DNA of 64,000 nt from Diospyros lotus (GCF_014633365.1 NC_068347.1:22342433-22406432), one strand, 5' to 3'; positions 50,304 through 61,796 are shown, counted from the first letter of the stretch. Notes: generated from the letters alone by a model not told the origin. Translations and numbers: made by a program.

Positions 50304-51036
50304 TAAGCGCATGTTTACTTCAGGAAAATAGGATTAGTTTTTTAGAAATTATTTTTATAAAAATAGAAAATTAGAACTTTTATTTAAAACGTTTTTTTCT
50401 CTAAATTGGAGGATATAAAACAAATTTTCTGTTTTTTAAAATTATATTAAACTTTAAAAAATATCTTTAAAATATTCTGAAGGAAAAATACGATTTTTCT
50501 AATGTGAGTTCACTTTAAATCCTATCAACAATAATTTTTTTCTCTTTTATTTTCCTTTTTCCTAGTGTTTCACTCCTATCCACCCACTCACTTACCGCAT
50601 CTTCCTCTCCTCTTCTTCATCACCTTCTGCCACTACAACGAGCACAATTGACATCTTCTCTTCTTGTTCTTATTCTTGTCACTACAATGGCAAGCACCAT
50701 TAGTGTCATTTTCTCCATTGTCGACTCTTCATTTTTTCTTATCGTCCTCATCCCTAGACCAGCACCATCAAGTCTCCTTTTGCTATTGCCGACATCTCCT
50801 CTATTCATCAGTCTTTTCTAATCATTTATCTCTCCCTTTATCTTTGATTTTATATTTATTCTTTTGAATGATTTTAAATATATTTTTTTATTTTTTGAAA
50901 TGTAAAATTAATTTTATATTAAATAGAGATAAACACGTTTTTTATTTTTTTTTATTTTTTATAAAATTAAAAACATAAAATATAAATAAAATTTAAAAAT
51001 AAAAAACAAAAAATATTCTCCACAGATAAACATGCA
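50304..51036. mobile_element. Possible small TIR element
   Basis: The left GCGCATGTTTACTTCAGGAAAA and the reverse complement of the right end (TTGCATGTTTATCTGTGGAGAA) are similar. The interior is AT-rich with a C/T-rich core at 50570-50830. No convincing target duplication was found, so this is tentative. Confidence 0.35.
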
Positions 51037-51588
51037 ATAAAATTTATCAAAAACCACGTAGGTTCGATTTCCTTTCTTTCAAAGGGCGCAACAACCAAAG
51101 CAACCAATAACAAAGAATTGCACAAACAAAAACCCATCTTATTCCAAAAGACATTCTAAGGGTCAAATTTTGCGTCTTGAATGGCTGAGAGTCTTACGTA
51201 AGAATTGAATTATTTAGCATTAAGAGGATTCATTCCCTACTTGTCATTGTCAATCATTGATCTGACCAACGGCTAATAGTGGATTATTGATGGGGTACTG
51301 CTAAATTACAAAATTTTTAAATGTAAACACTTAAAGGTGACATAAGACTTCGATGCCAATATTTGTCCAAATAGGCTTTTCTCTCCTATATATTAAATAT
51401 AACCAAGCAAACATGACCATTGTCAAAATATGTTGGCCACATCACTTTCGGTGCAATGAATGAACAAATGGACTTGAATTGTGCTTGGTGCGTGAAAAAT
51501 GGACTTGAATTGTGCATGTGATGGGTGACTTAAACTTTTATGGGATTATAAATAAAACAACTAAACAATGAAGTTTTTATTAATTAAC
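51037..51588. other. Intergenic, no gene seen
   Basis: AT-rich flank of the Tat element. A short phrase, AAATGGACTTGAATTGTGC, occurs twice near 51476 and 51499. Confidence 0.5.
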
Positions 51589-51593
51589 CTAAT
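51589..51593. repeat. Target-site duplication, left (CTAAT)
   Basis: It matches CTAAC at 61885-61889 except for one T/C difference. Confidence 0.75.
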
Positions 51594-52042
51594 TGATGAT
51601 GGTTTTTGAGATCGACCACCACGTGCCACCTCTGCGACTGGACCTCGGGAACGGAACCTCGGACTTGAGGATGTCGGACCTCGGGTGTAGGACCTACGAG
51701 ACAATGGAGGGCCGGGGCTTGGATCCCCCGGGGTGGACTCCGACGCTCAAATCAGTAGAGTAAAGTAAGTAGTAGTAAATGATAGAGCTGTGGAGCTTGT
51801 ATATACCTGGCGAGAGTCCTTGTCTTTTATAGGCGAAACTGTTTTGGGGTACCCGAGATGAGCGGGCACGACCCCCGAGAATCCCGGTCAAGTTGGAACG
51901 GGTCTTGCGGTTCGGCCCGGATTTTCTAGGCTCCGCTCCGGAGTGTTGACTTGCCACGTGTCGGTCTCTTAGGTGATCTGCGTGGCAGGTGAGACTATCA
52001 GCGCGTAGGGGTATTCTAGTAATTTCAGTTGATGCCACATCA
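51594..52042 (-). repeat. 3' LTR of Tat element (449 bp)
   Basis: It starts TGATGATGG and ends GCCACATCA in the plus view. Compared with the 5' LTR it carries the A or T form at 10 of the 12 transition differences, i.e. it has decayed more in the direction expected from methylcytosine deamination. Confidence 0.95.
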
Positions 52043-52058
52043 CTTGCCCCCCACTCCT
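52043..52058 (-). other. Polypurine tract
   Basis: On the minus strand AGGAGTGGGGGGCAAG lies directly against the 3' LTR, the expected site for plus-strand DNA priming. Confidence 0.8.
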
Positions 52059-52270
52059 TGGGCCGAGCTGAAAACCATGCTGGGTCGAGGAGTAGGTTGC
52101 CTGACTGTTGATTTTTACCAAGGCGCAAGAGAGTGTTTTTAAAGTTGAGATTAGTGCTTAAAAACCTCATTTACTACCCTGAAATTATAGGAATAAGTTT
52201 TGGTTGGAGGGAAGAATTCGCTTGGAGGGAAACATTGTCATTTTGAATTTTTCTTCCTTTGGGTCCCCTC

Positions 52271-52278
52271 TATATAAG
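52271..52278 (+). promoter_or_regulatory. TATA box for the antisense gene
   Basis: TATATAAG in the context CCCCTCTATATAAGCCC lies about 860 bp upstream of the ATG at 53133 on the same strand. It is a strong plant TATA consensus in an otherwise unsuitable place for the element's own sense transcription. A leader intron is likely: GAG|GTTAGT at 52334 and TTTTTTGCAG|GC at 52988 would remove the GC-rich and AT-rich repeats between them. Confidence 0.6.
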
Positions 52279-52451
52279 CCCTAAGGCCCTACCCCACACT
52301 TATTATTTCAAGACAAGCATTCATCTCCTTGAGGTTAGTCTTTCCCATCCTCCTTTGCTTTTATTTTTTCTTATTTGTTATTTATTTATTTGTTATTTCT
52401 TCCCTTTGATTTTTTTGCTTTTTTTTTTTTTTTTTTTTTTTTTTTAGGGAT

Positions 52452-52716
52452 TGGATTTTCCCTCGGCCAGGCGCCTCTGCCTGGCCGAGGTCGACCTGGC
52501 TAGGCCGCCTCGGCCATGGCCGAGGTCGGCCTGGCCTGGCCCGACCTCGGCCGAGGCCGAGGTCGGCCGCGCTCGGCCTCGCCAAATCTCGGCGAGGCCG
52601 AGCCCCTCGGCCACTGCCGAGTGCTTGGCTCGGCCTGGCCGAGGTCGGCCAGGGCCGGGGGGTTCGGCCCTGGCCGAATCGGCCATGGCCGAGGTCGGCC
52701 ATGGCCGCCCCCCTCC
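52452..52716. repeat. GC-rich CTCGGCC(ATGGCC)GAGG block
   Basis: The block is built from short palindromic words GGCCGAGGTCGGCC, CTCGGCCATGGCCGAG and CTGGCC in changing order. It is strikingly GC-rich next to AT-rich DNA. Five overlapping open frames on both strands arise because the words lack stops; none is judged a gene. Confidence 0.85.
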
Positions 52717-52742
52717 TGCTCTTCTTCTGCAAATTTCCTTCT

Positions 52743-52902
52743 TTTTTTTAATATATATATATATATACATATATAATATATATATATGTTAGGGGTGTCC
52801 TTGGGTCGGCCATGGCCGACCCTTGAGACTTTTCCCCTTTTTTTTTTTTTTTTAATATATATATACATATATAATATATATATGTTAGGGGTGTCCTTGG
52901 AT
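52743..52902. repeat. Tandem duplication around a 20-bp palindrome
   Basis: A T-run, an (AT)n segment and GTTAGGGGTGTCCTTGG occur twice (52743-52804 and 52840-52900). Between the copies lies GGGTCGGCCATGGCCGACCC (52803-52822), a perfect palindrome. Confidence 0.85.
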
Positions 52903-53132
52903 CTTTTCCTTTGTTAATAATAACAAAACGATCTTTAAAACAAGGTAACTTTACTAACCTGTTTCCTTGGCTCTTCTTTTTTTTGCAGGCGTGACTCGAG
53001 GTTTTCCCAAGCTAAATCGCGCCTACTGAGCTCTCCGAGGCTCTAGCCCAGTCGTGGTTGTTTTTTCTTGACCTCGGCCTTTACTCTCCTGGTCAGTGAC
53101 CTTCTCTTAACTACTTCTGCTCGTCTTTTAGC

Positions 53133-54972
53133 ATGTCTTCTTCTTCTTCTTCCTCCGATTCTGAGAACTCTAGTACCAGCTCAAGTAGTGAGGAATCACA
53201 CACCGAGTTATCCAGCCCCCCTCACGGCCCCCTTCGTAGGCCTGGGAAACTTAGGAGGCCTGAAAGAGTTTCACACCATCCCACTTTAGAGTCTCATGTT
53301 AGTAGTGATCCCAACTTAGGAAGCTTACCCGAGGATCTAACCACGGACCATTCTACCATAACTGAGAGGGAGTTGTTTCCCCTCCTCCGAAAATACCGTC
53401 TCATTCATGATGAGTATTGGTATAGTGAACCCCGAGGTCTGAAAGCTCACCAGGCCCCCTATGGCTGTATCACCGTCTACGAGCAGGCCTTGGCTGCCGG
53501 CCTTAGATTTCCTCTCGCGACTCCTGTAGTTGAGGTGTTCGCTATCGTGGGGTTATGCCCCTCTCAGTTGACTCCCAATGGCTGGAGGTGCCTATCTACC
53601 TTCATTCTCTGCTGTCGAGCTCGGGACATTGAGCCCACTGCTCAACTTTTCTTTAGGATGTTCAAAGTAATTTCCATTAGCAAAACTGAACCTCGATTTG
53701 CCTTTTCCCCCCTCAACCAGCGTCAGTTCGTAGTCGATAACCCCACATCGGTAAAACGATGGAAGAGTAGATTTTTCTTTGCTGGCTTGAAAGACCGGGG
53801 GGTCAGCTTCGGGGTTCCAGTTGAGTGGGCTTTCCAGCCCTCAAAGGTCCGTAGTTGCAAGATCACGCAGGACGAGCTTCACAATATTCAGATTTTGAGA
53901 GAGCTGAACCCTATCAGCGCTCGGATCCTGATATGTGATCGCACCTTGTACCTGGGGGGTTTATCCACTCACACTTGCTTCGAGCCTGATGTCACTTTGG
54001 GTAGTCATTTTCCCACTATTTTCATACTTTTCTAACTCACTTTTCTTGCCCTTAATATCTTGTTTGCACATTTGCAGCTGAAATGGTGAGCACAGCTTTC
54101 ATCTGGGGGAAGAACAAACGGAGACCCGTGGAGGACGAGGGCGCCCCAGCTCTTACGGGGGGAAAGGCTACCTTGAATGCTCCTCCTGCTGAGGAAAGAG
54201 AGCCTAGTCGTGCTAAAAGGAAGAGGACTTCCCATCCTCCGAGAGAGCTCATGCCAGCCCCGGAGTCTCCTCCCCATAGTCCAGACCATGTTCCCGATTG
54301 GGGAGTGAAGGCAAGCGATCTCAGCCGGAACACTCAGGTGGCCAGACGTATGATTCACCACTTTGCCACTCCCGCCGATCGTCAGGTGTTGGCCGAGCAG
54401 TCCTCGGAGGCCATAGAAGCCACATTGTGCAAGTATCTGGCTCAGGTAATCATCTATACTTTATCAACATCCTCCAGTCTCATCTATGTTGTCCTTACTT
54501 GCCTTGCCTATTGCAGGTGGTCACACTCGTTTTGGACTTTTCCGGACGTTTCTCTCAAGCTTCCAAGAAGACCTTGGAACTAGACACCCAGCTGCAGGAG
54601 AGAGACGAGTTACTGGAGAGCCACAGGAAGAACTTGGATGAGTTGTCCTCCCAGCGGCAGGCTTCAGACCTACGTATTCAGGGGCTAGAGGCAGAGCTAT
54701 CTCGGACGAGCTCCAAGCTATCTCGGGCGAACTCAGTCATTCGCCAATACGAGCGTAAGTATGCTGAGCCCATCAAGCTTCCTGAGGTAGAGGAGTTCCT
54801 CCAGAAGAACCTGCAGGACGCTTGGACAAAGGGATTCCAAGCTCATGAGACAGAGGTATTACGAGCTCATCCAGACTTGGACATGTCCACTGTTCGGTCT
54901 GTTGCGGAGATTGTGGCCGGGATGGAGGACTCGGAGATGGCTGACGATGGTGATGCGCCTCCTGATGCTTGA
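53133..54972 (+). CDS. Antisense three-exon gene of Tat element (Transposase_28)
   Basis: Exons are 53133-54000, 54078-54445 and 54517-54972, joined by GT-AG introns of 77 and 71 bp (donors G|GTAGTC and CAG|GTAATC; acceptors TTTGCAG and TATTGCAG). The phases fit, giving 563 codons and a TGA stop. Residues 1-30 are a serine/acidic run. About residues 70-260 match the 'putative gypsy type transposon' domain (Transposase_28, PF04195), with LFPLLRKYRLIHDEYWY and a downstream GLCPSQLTPNGWRCL segment. Exon 3 encodes a heptad-rich coiled coil (LELDTQLQERDELLE ... LEAELSRTSSKLSRAN) and an acidic tail. The molecular role is unknown. Such opposite-strand frames are known from Tat elements. No stop breaks this copy, unlike gag-pol, and it has its own TATA box. 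Confidence 0.85.
54001..54077 (+). other. Intron 1 of antisense gene
   Basis: It runs GTAGTC to TTTGCAG, 77 bp and T-rich, with a phase-1 junction. Reading through it would end the protein at 54035. Confidence 0.8.
54446..54516 (+). other. Intron 2 of antisense gene
   Basis: It runs GTAATC to TATTGCAG, 71 bp, phase 0. Splicing joins LAQ to VVTLVLDFSGRF. Confidence 0.8.
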
Positions 54973-55195
54973 GCTCTTCTTCTTCTTTTTTTTTTTTTTT
55001 TTTTCTAGCTAGGGCCTTTTTGTACTTCCCCTATTATCATGTGTTGGATCCTCCCGTTTTTATACAGTGCTTCACTTTGACTGTTCATCTTTTGCTTGCG
55101 AACATATGGACTTGAGACTAGTTGAGCCTCGATCCCTTCCATAGTTGACGAGGGTGAATTTGACTCTTGGTTCTCCCTAGGTCAACAATTAGGGG

Positions 55196-55752
55196 GGTGC
55201 TGTGTTGTAATTTTTCCTTGGCCATTAGTCCACCGTTGGGGACAGCCTAGGGCTCGTGACCCTTGGATTCTAGCGACTCCCACGCGAAGGAGGGTGTTAG
55301 CCAGAGTTTTTCCATGGCCCTTAGTCCACTTTTGAGGACGGCCTAGGGCTCGTGACCCTTGGGTTTTAGCCACTCCCACGCGAAGGAGAGTGTTAGCTAG
55401 AGTTTTTTCCATGGCCCTTAGTCCTCTTTTGAGAACGGCCTAGGGCTCGTGACCCTTGGTTTTTAGCCACTCCCACGCGAAGGAGGGTGTTAGCTAGAGT
55501 TTTTTCCATGGCCCTTAGTCCTCTTTTGAGAACGGCCTAGGGCTCGTGACCCTTGGTTTTTAGCCACTCCCACGCGAAGGAGGGTGTTAGCTAGAGTTTT
55601 TTTTCATGGCCCTTAGTCCTCTTTTGAGAACAGCCTAGGGCTCGTGACCCTTGGTTTTTAGCCACTCCCACGCGAAAGAGGGTGTTAGCTAGAGTTTTTT
55701 CCATGGCCCTTAGTCCTCTTTTGAGAACGGCCTAGGGCTCGTGACCCTTAGA
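55196..55752. repeat. 97-bp tandem array (about six copies)
   Basis: The landmark GGCTCGTGACCCTT occurs at 55251, 55348, 55444, 55541, 55639 and 55736, a spacing of 96-98 bp. Each unit contains CATGGCCCTTAGTC, CACTCCCACGCGAAGG and GTGTTAGCTAGAG. The first copy is the most diverged. The array lies between the ends of the antisense gene and the integrase frame, where both transcripts would terminate or overlap. Confidence 0.95.
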
Positions 55753-55862
55753 TTTTTCTTCGACGAAGTATGATCCTTTGGACAATTGCTATTAGATGAA
55801 GAGAAGCCTTGCCATTAGTCGTAAAGCAAAAGAGTACAAAGAGATTCAGGGAATTCCCCTAC

Positions 55863-58800
55863 TCATTGATAAAACTTCCTTAAGTTCTGCACATTCCAAG
55901 TATGCTTCAGGGGCTTGCCTTCCATGTCTTCTAGTCGATATGCCCCCGGACTTAGGGATTCCACCACCCGGTACGGCCCTTCCCAATTCGGAGTTAGTTT
56001 ATTCATGTCCCGAGAATGGCTCACGTCGAACCGTCGTAGAACAAGATCTCCTGGCATGAAGCTCCTAGCGTGGACTCGTCGATTGTAGTACCTAGCAATG
56101 CGCCGGTTATATGCGGCTTGTCGAATTCGTGCCAGGTCTCGGAGCTCATCCATCAAATCCAAGTTGCACCTTAGCCCTTGCTCGTTAATCTCGGGATCGA
56201 AATGCTCCACTCGGTAGCTCCTCACCCCAATCTCGACAGGGATGAGAGCCTCCGAGCCATAACACAATGTGAAAGGGCATTCTCCTGTAGCCGTTCGCGG
56301 TGTGGTTTGATAAGACCATAGTATACTGGGGAGCTCATCTACCCATTGACCGTCTGCCTTCTCAACCCGAGCTCGGAGTCCTTGTAGAATGGTCCTGTTC
56401 GTAAGCTCTACTTGCCCATTAGCTTGAGGATGGGCGATCGAGGTAAAATGTTGCTTAATCCCCAACTCTCGGCACCATTCTTGCACTGATCGGTCTTCGA
56501 ATTGGGTGCCGTTGTCAGTTATTAGCACCCTTGGAATACCAAACCGGCAGACGATGGATTTCCAAAGGAATTGTTTTACCCTCCGACCTGTAATAGTCGC
56601 CACAGGCTCGGCCTCCACCCACTTAGTGAAGTAGTCGATGGCTGCTATCAAGTATTTGTTCTGTCCAGCCGCTAGTGGAAAAGGCCCGAGGATATCGACT
56701 CCCCACCTGGCAAACGGACAAGGTGAAGCCAGGTGGGTGAGTTCGGCTGCCGAGGTGTGAACCAGGTTGGAGGTTTTTTGGCATCTCTCACAAGTCTGGA
56801 CCAAATGCCCAGCGTCGCTCATCATTGTCGGCCAGTAATACCCCTGCCGAAGTGCCTTCTGGGAGAGAGACCGAGCTCCGATGTGACTGTCGCAAATCCC
56901 TTCGTGGATTTCCCTTAGGATGTAGTCGGCCTCGATCGGCCCCACACACTTCAGTAGCGACTGAGTGAAGGATTTCTTATAAAGGTCTGATCCCACCAGT
57001 AGAAACTTGGCAGCCTGGCGCTTGACTTTTCGACTTTCCAGTTCCTCCTCGGGTAGCCATCCCTTGGTCAGATGTGCTACGATGGGATCCATCCAACTTT
57101 CAACCCCTTCTACGCAAAGCTGCTCTGCCTCAGTCTCTATGCTCTTCTGGGGCAATGACTCCATGTAAACAGCTCGGGAATTCCTAGGGAAGGAAGAAGC
57201 AGCTATCCTTGAGAGAGCATCCGCCACTGCATTCTGCGCTCGTGGGACATGATTGATTTTCACTATCCGAAATCGCGCCATAAGATCCTTGGCTATCGCC
57301 AAGTATTGGGCCATGACGTCCTCTCGGGCCTCGAACTCTCCTGTGACCTGCTGCACAATCAAATTCGAGTCAGAATATACCTCCAGATCCCTGACTCCCA
57401 TCTGTTCCGCTAGTCTGAGCCCGGCAATGAGCGCCTCATACTCGGCCTTATTGTTAGAGGCATTGAACTCGAAGTGGAGGGCATACGGCCAAGCCTGACC
57501 ATCGGGGCCCTACAGTAGTAATCTAGCGCCACTGCCTCCGACACTGGAGCTGCCATCTACAAAGAGAGTCCAAGTCTGGAAAATCCCTTCGTCTGCTTCC
57601 TCTGGTAGGGTGCCTTCCACGATGAAGTCGGCAAGAGCCTGCGCCTTGATGGCCGGCCGAGGTCGATAGTCGATGTCGAAAGCACTCAACTCTACTGCCC
57701 ATTTGAGCATCCTCCCCGACAAGTCCGGCTTTCCCAGCACATGCCTCAGCGGCTGACTTGATAGGACGATAATGTGGTGTGCCTCAAAGTAGGGCCTCAA
57801 CTTTCGAGCGGAGATGACTAGAGCATAGGCCAACTTTTCTGTTGGAGTGTAACGAATCTCAGCGCCAGCCAACCTTTTGCTCACATAATAGACCGGCTTT
57901 TGGATTTTGTCCTCCTCCCGTACCAAAACCGAACTGACAGCTTCATCCGAGGCAGCTAGATAAATATATAGTGACTTTCCTGGCTGTGGTTTTGCCAGGA
58001 CTGGGGGGGAGACTAGACATTGTTTCAGCTGCTCGAATGCCTCCTGGCATTCCTCTGTCCATGTAAAATTCTGGACTCGAGTCAAGGCCTTAAAGAATGG
58101 CAACTGTCTTTCCGCAGATCTTGACAAGAACCTCCCTAAAGCTGCTATCCTCCCGGTTAGCCTCTGCACTTCCTTGATACTTCGAGGGGGAGGCATCTCG
58201 AGTATGGCCTTTATCTTCGAAGGGTTAGCCTCAATTCCCTGGTAATGCACCATGAATCCCAAGAATTTACCAGCTGTAACCCCGAAGGCACACTTGGCCG
58301 GGTTGAGCTTCATCTGATACTGGCGTAAGGTTCTGAGGCACTCCTCCAAGTCGTCCGGATGTTGTTCAGCCAATAGACTCTTGACTAACATGTCATCCAC
58401 GTAAGCCTCCATGTTTCGACCGAGTTGAGCTTTGAACAGTTTGTTGACTAACCTCTGATATGTAGCTCCAGCGTTCTTCAGCCCAAAGGGCATAACTCGG
58501 TAACAATAGGTAGCCTTATCCGTGATGAAGGCGGTCTTTTCCTGATCTTTAGGGTGTAACGGGATTTGGTGGTACCCCTGGAATGCATCCAGGAAGCTCA
58601 TTAGCTGACACCCCGCTGTTCCGTCAATCAACGCATCAATCCTGGGCAGGGGGTAACTGTCTTTCGGGCAAGCCTTGTTAAGATCTTTAAAATCAATACA
58701 AAGCCTCCATTTTCCCAATCCCTTGGAGACAAGAACCACGTTGGCTAACCACTCTGGGTAGTTGACTTCCCGAATATGATTAGCCTCCATAAGCTTTTCC

Positions 58801-61292
58801 ACCTCCGCCTCTATAGCTTTAACCCGCTCCGAGGCAAACTTCCTCTTCCTTTGTCTTACCGGCACACAATCCGGGTAGAGCCCCAAGCGATGTGTCATGA
58901 TCGCTGGGTCTATCCCCGGCATATCTAGGGTAGACCATGCAAACACATCTTGATATCGGCGTAGGAGTGAAAGGATCTCGGACCTCAAGGGCTCCTGTAA
59001 CTTGGCACTGATTCGCACCGTCCGATCGAGCTTTTCCCCCAGTGGGACTTCCTCGAGCTCATCCACTGGCTCTGAAGTCTTAGGCTCTTCCGGACCTTCC
59101 AAGATGAAACTAGTAACAACAGTGGGAGGGGCAGCAGAATTCTGTCCCTCCTCCCTTACTGACCTCTGACCTGCTCCTATACTTGGGTCTCTCACCTGTT
59201 TCGTCTCCATCTGACCCTGACCAGCTTGAGGGACCGCCTCCTGATTCGGTCCTGAGTCTAACTCTGACCCCTTGGCCATAGTGGCACTCAAAGAGGCCAC
59301 GTAGCATTCCCTAGCCTGCCGCTGGTCTCCTCTTACCTTGCCAATCCCTCCCGAAGTAGGGAATTTCAACACCATGTGATACGTACTCGATACTGCCCTC
59401 AGAGCACTAAGCCCAGACCTACCAAGGATCATATTGTACGCCAAGGGCACATCTGCCACCAAAAAATCCAACGTCACTCGGGATTTATGAGGACCACTAC
59501 CGACCGTCAGGGGCAACCGGATCAAACCTTCAGAATGGATCACCATTCCATCAAAACCCACCAATGGGACACGGACTGGCCTCAACTGATCGAGCGTGAA
59601 CCCCATCCCTAGGAATGCCCTCTTGTAGAGAATCTCTGAAGAGCTACCTGGGTCCACGAGGATTCGCCTCATCTCCCACTCTCCCACTTGAGCAGTGATC
59701 ACCAGAGGATCCGAATAGCTGGGATAACTTGGAAGATCCTCCTCAGAGAATGTGATGACCACCCCTTCCTTTACCGTGCTCTTGGGAGCAGTTGAGTGGG
59801 ACCCTGGAACTGTCCCTGCCGCCAGCGTGTACAAGATAAACTTCTGTCCTCCCTCCTCGGCGGGCTGCTTTCCTTCTCTCCGGGGGGGTGTTCGACTTCG
59901 CTCTCGAAAGCGATCTCGAGTAGGAGACCTCCCTCGATGCTCCGACTTGGGTTCTACCTTGCCCGAGCTCGTACCTCCTCGACCCACGAAATCCCAAAGG
60001 TATCCTCGGTTGATAAGCTCTTGTATTTCTTCTTTCAGTTGGATGCAATCCTCAGTATCATGGCCGTGGTCGCGGTGAAAACGACAATACTTCTTTTTGC
60101 TTCGAGTGTTGGGTGGAGATTTCAGCGGGGGAGGACGTCGTAAATAATTCTTATCCTCCAATGCTAGGAGAATCTCTGCTCGACTTGTATTGAGGGGAGT
60201 GTAATTCACCGGGCTTCCACGTGCACCCCCAAAACTCGGGCGATCGAGAGCTCGGGAGGGACGATAGTCCGTCTTCTGCTCTGGGGTCGGTTTTTTCTTC
60301 TCTTTTTCTCTTTCTTTCCTGTCAGGTTGTTCCGCCCGCTTCACCTTCATCACCTCTTCGGCGTTGATGTACTTATTAGCCCGGGCTAAGGCCTCTGTGA
60401 AAGTACGAGGTGGAGTCTTGGCTAAGGACTGAGCAAATGGCCCGGCTCTCAAGCCATTCTGAAGAGCCACCATTGCGATTCGCTGGTCAAACTCATCGAT
60501 ACTTAATGCCTCTTCGTTGAACCTAGCTACGAAATCTCTTAGGGATTCACCCTGGTTCTGCTTGATGTTCACCAGAGCCATGGAAGACTTCCGGTGGTGC
60601 TTCAAGGGAGTGTAGTGGGCTAAGAAACAGGTCTTCAACTCTTCCTAGCGGTTGATGGAACGATGGGGAAGGCAGGAGTACCAGGTCCGGGCATGTCCTC
60701 CCAAAGTGGCCGAAAATGCCCGGCACCACATCGCGTCCGACCCTGATTGCACCAGCATGTGAGAGGAGAAAAGCTCGACGTGATCATAGGGATCTGTGCT
60801 TCCATCATAGAGCTTGATGGAGGGGATACGAAACCTTTCCGGTGGAACCTCCGCCATGATGCCCTTACTCAAGGGTTGGTTAGAGCCGAGGTGGAGCAAC
60901 TCTTCCTTTCCCTTCTTGAGTTCCTGGACTTGCTTCTCTAAGAAACGCAATCGTCTCTCCTGCGAAGTCCCTCTTTCTCGCGAGAGGGCAAAAGTGGATC
61001 CTACCGCCTCAGAGGAGTGGATTTCCTGACCCGTCTGGCGGGATTGACGAGGCTCCCGAGCAGGAGGAGGTGACTGATGCTCCGCCCGCTGAGAAGGCAC
61101 ATGCGAACGATGCTGTTCGGTCTGGTGTAGATAACCAGTCAACAACTCAGTTAGCTGTTAGACCTGGTTTTCCAACCTGGTGAGTCGGTCCTCCGGCATG
61201 GGATTGGCTGGAGGTGGTGGATTCTCTCCTTGTTGCGGGGCTTCTAGATTGGCTCTGACCTGGCTGCGAGTCACGTCTTTTCGGGGAGCCAT
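55863..61292 (-). pseudogene. Tat gag-pol polyprotein, three premature stops
   Basis: One frame of 1809 codons runs from ATG at 61292 (MAPRKD) to TAA at 55863 with no frameshift. Stops interrupt it at codons 45 (TAA, 61158), 216 (TAG, 60645) and 1261 (TAG, 57510). Domains: Gag about 140-310; knuckle-like CRFHRDHGHDTEDC about 405; aspartic protease VDPGSS about 546; reverse transcriptase 830-1060 with FLDAFQGYHQI and YVDD (964-967); first RNase H about 1090-1230; second RNase HI-type domain (FVDGSS, KAEYEAL, YSDSN) 1244-1365; integrase with H-H-C-C (1463, 1470, 1501, 1504) and catalytic D1533, D1593, E1629 (35 residues between the last two). It makes the capsid and replication enzymes in the retrotransposon cycle. 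The premature stops disable this copy. The frame could be extended upstream into the LTR (61880), but the ATG downstream of the primer-binding site is the natural start. Confidence 0.93.
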
Positions 61293-61415
61293 GTGGTTAG
61301 TTGTGGCGAGGAGTGAAAGTCGTTTGACACTCGCGAAAAGACCGAGGTCCGAGGTGAGGAGTTGAAGTCCGAAGCGCGAGGTAGGGAATGAAGAGGCTAG
61401 CGAGAATGGACGTCG

Positions 61416-61433
61416 GCCCCACGGTGGGCGCCA
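61416..61433 (-). other. Primer-binding site (tRNA-Lys)
   Basis: The minus strand reads TGGCGCCCACCGTGGGGC, 18 nt complementary to the 3' end of plant tRNA-Lys(CTT) including CCA. It lies 2 nt inside the 5' LTR edge at 61436. Confidence 0.9.
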
Positions 61434-61665
61434 AATGATGATGGTTTTTGGGATCGACCACCACGTGCCACCTCTGCGACTGGACCTCGGGAACGGAACC
61501 TCGGACTTGGGGATGTCGGACCTCGGGTGTAGGACCTGCGAGACAATGGAGGGCCGGGGCTTGGATCCCCCGGGGTGGACTCCGACGCTCAAATCAGTAG
61601 AGTAAAGCAAGTAGTAGTAAATGAGAGAGCTGTGGAGCTTGTATATACCTGGCGAGAGTCCTTGT

Positions 61666-61673
61666 CTTTTATA
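61666..61673 (-). promoter_or_regulatory. TATA box of Tat 5' LTR
   Basis: TATAAAAG on the minus strand in the context GCCTATAAAAGACAAGG; transcription would start about 30 bp further left, near 61640. Confidence 0.65.
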
Positions 61674-61796
61674 GGCGAAACCGTTTTGGGGTACCCGAGA
61701 TGAGCGGGCACGACCCCCGAGAATCCCGGTCAAGTTGGAACGAGTCTTGCGGTTCGGCCCGGATTTCCCGGGCTCCGCTCCGGAGTGTTGACTTGC

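Noticed and set aside
52382..52868. Overlapping GC-rich frames up to 122 codons on both strands
   Set aside because: They are artefacts of the CTCGGCC palindromic block and T-runs; all are translations of the same short words.
53090..53131. Short intron between GTCAGT and TTTTAG before the antisense ATG
   Set aside because: At about 40 bp it is below the usual minimum for plant introns.
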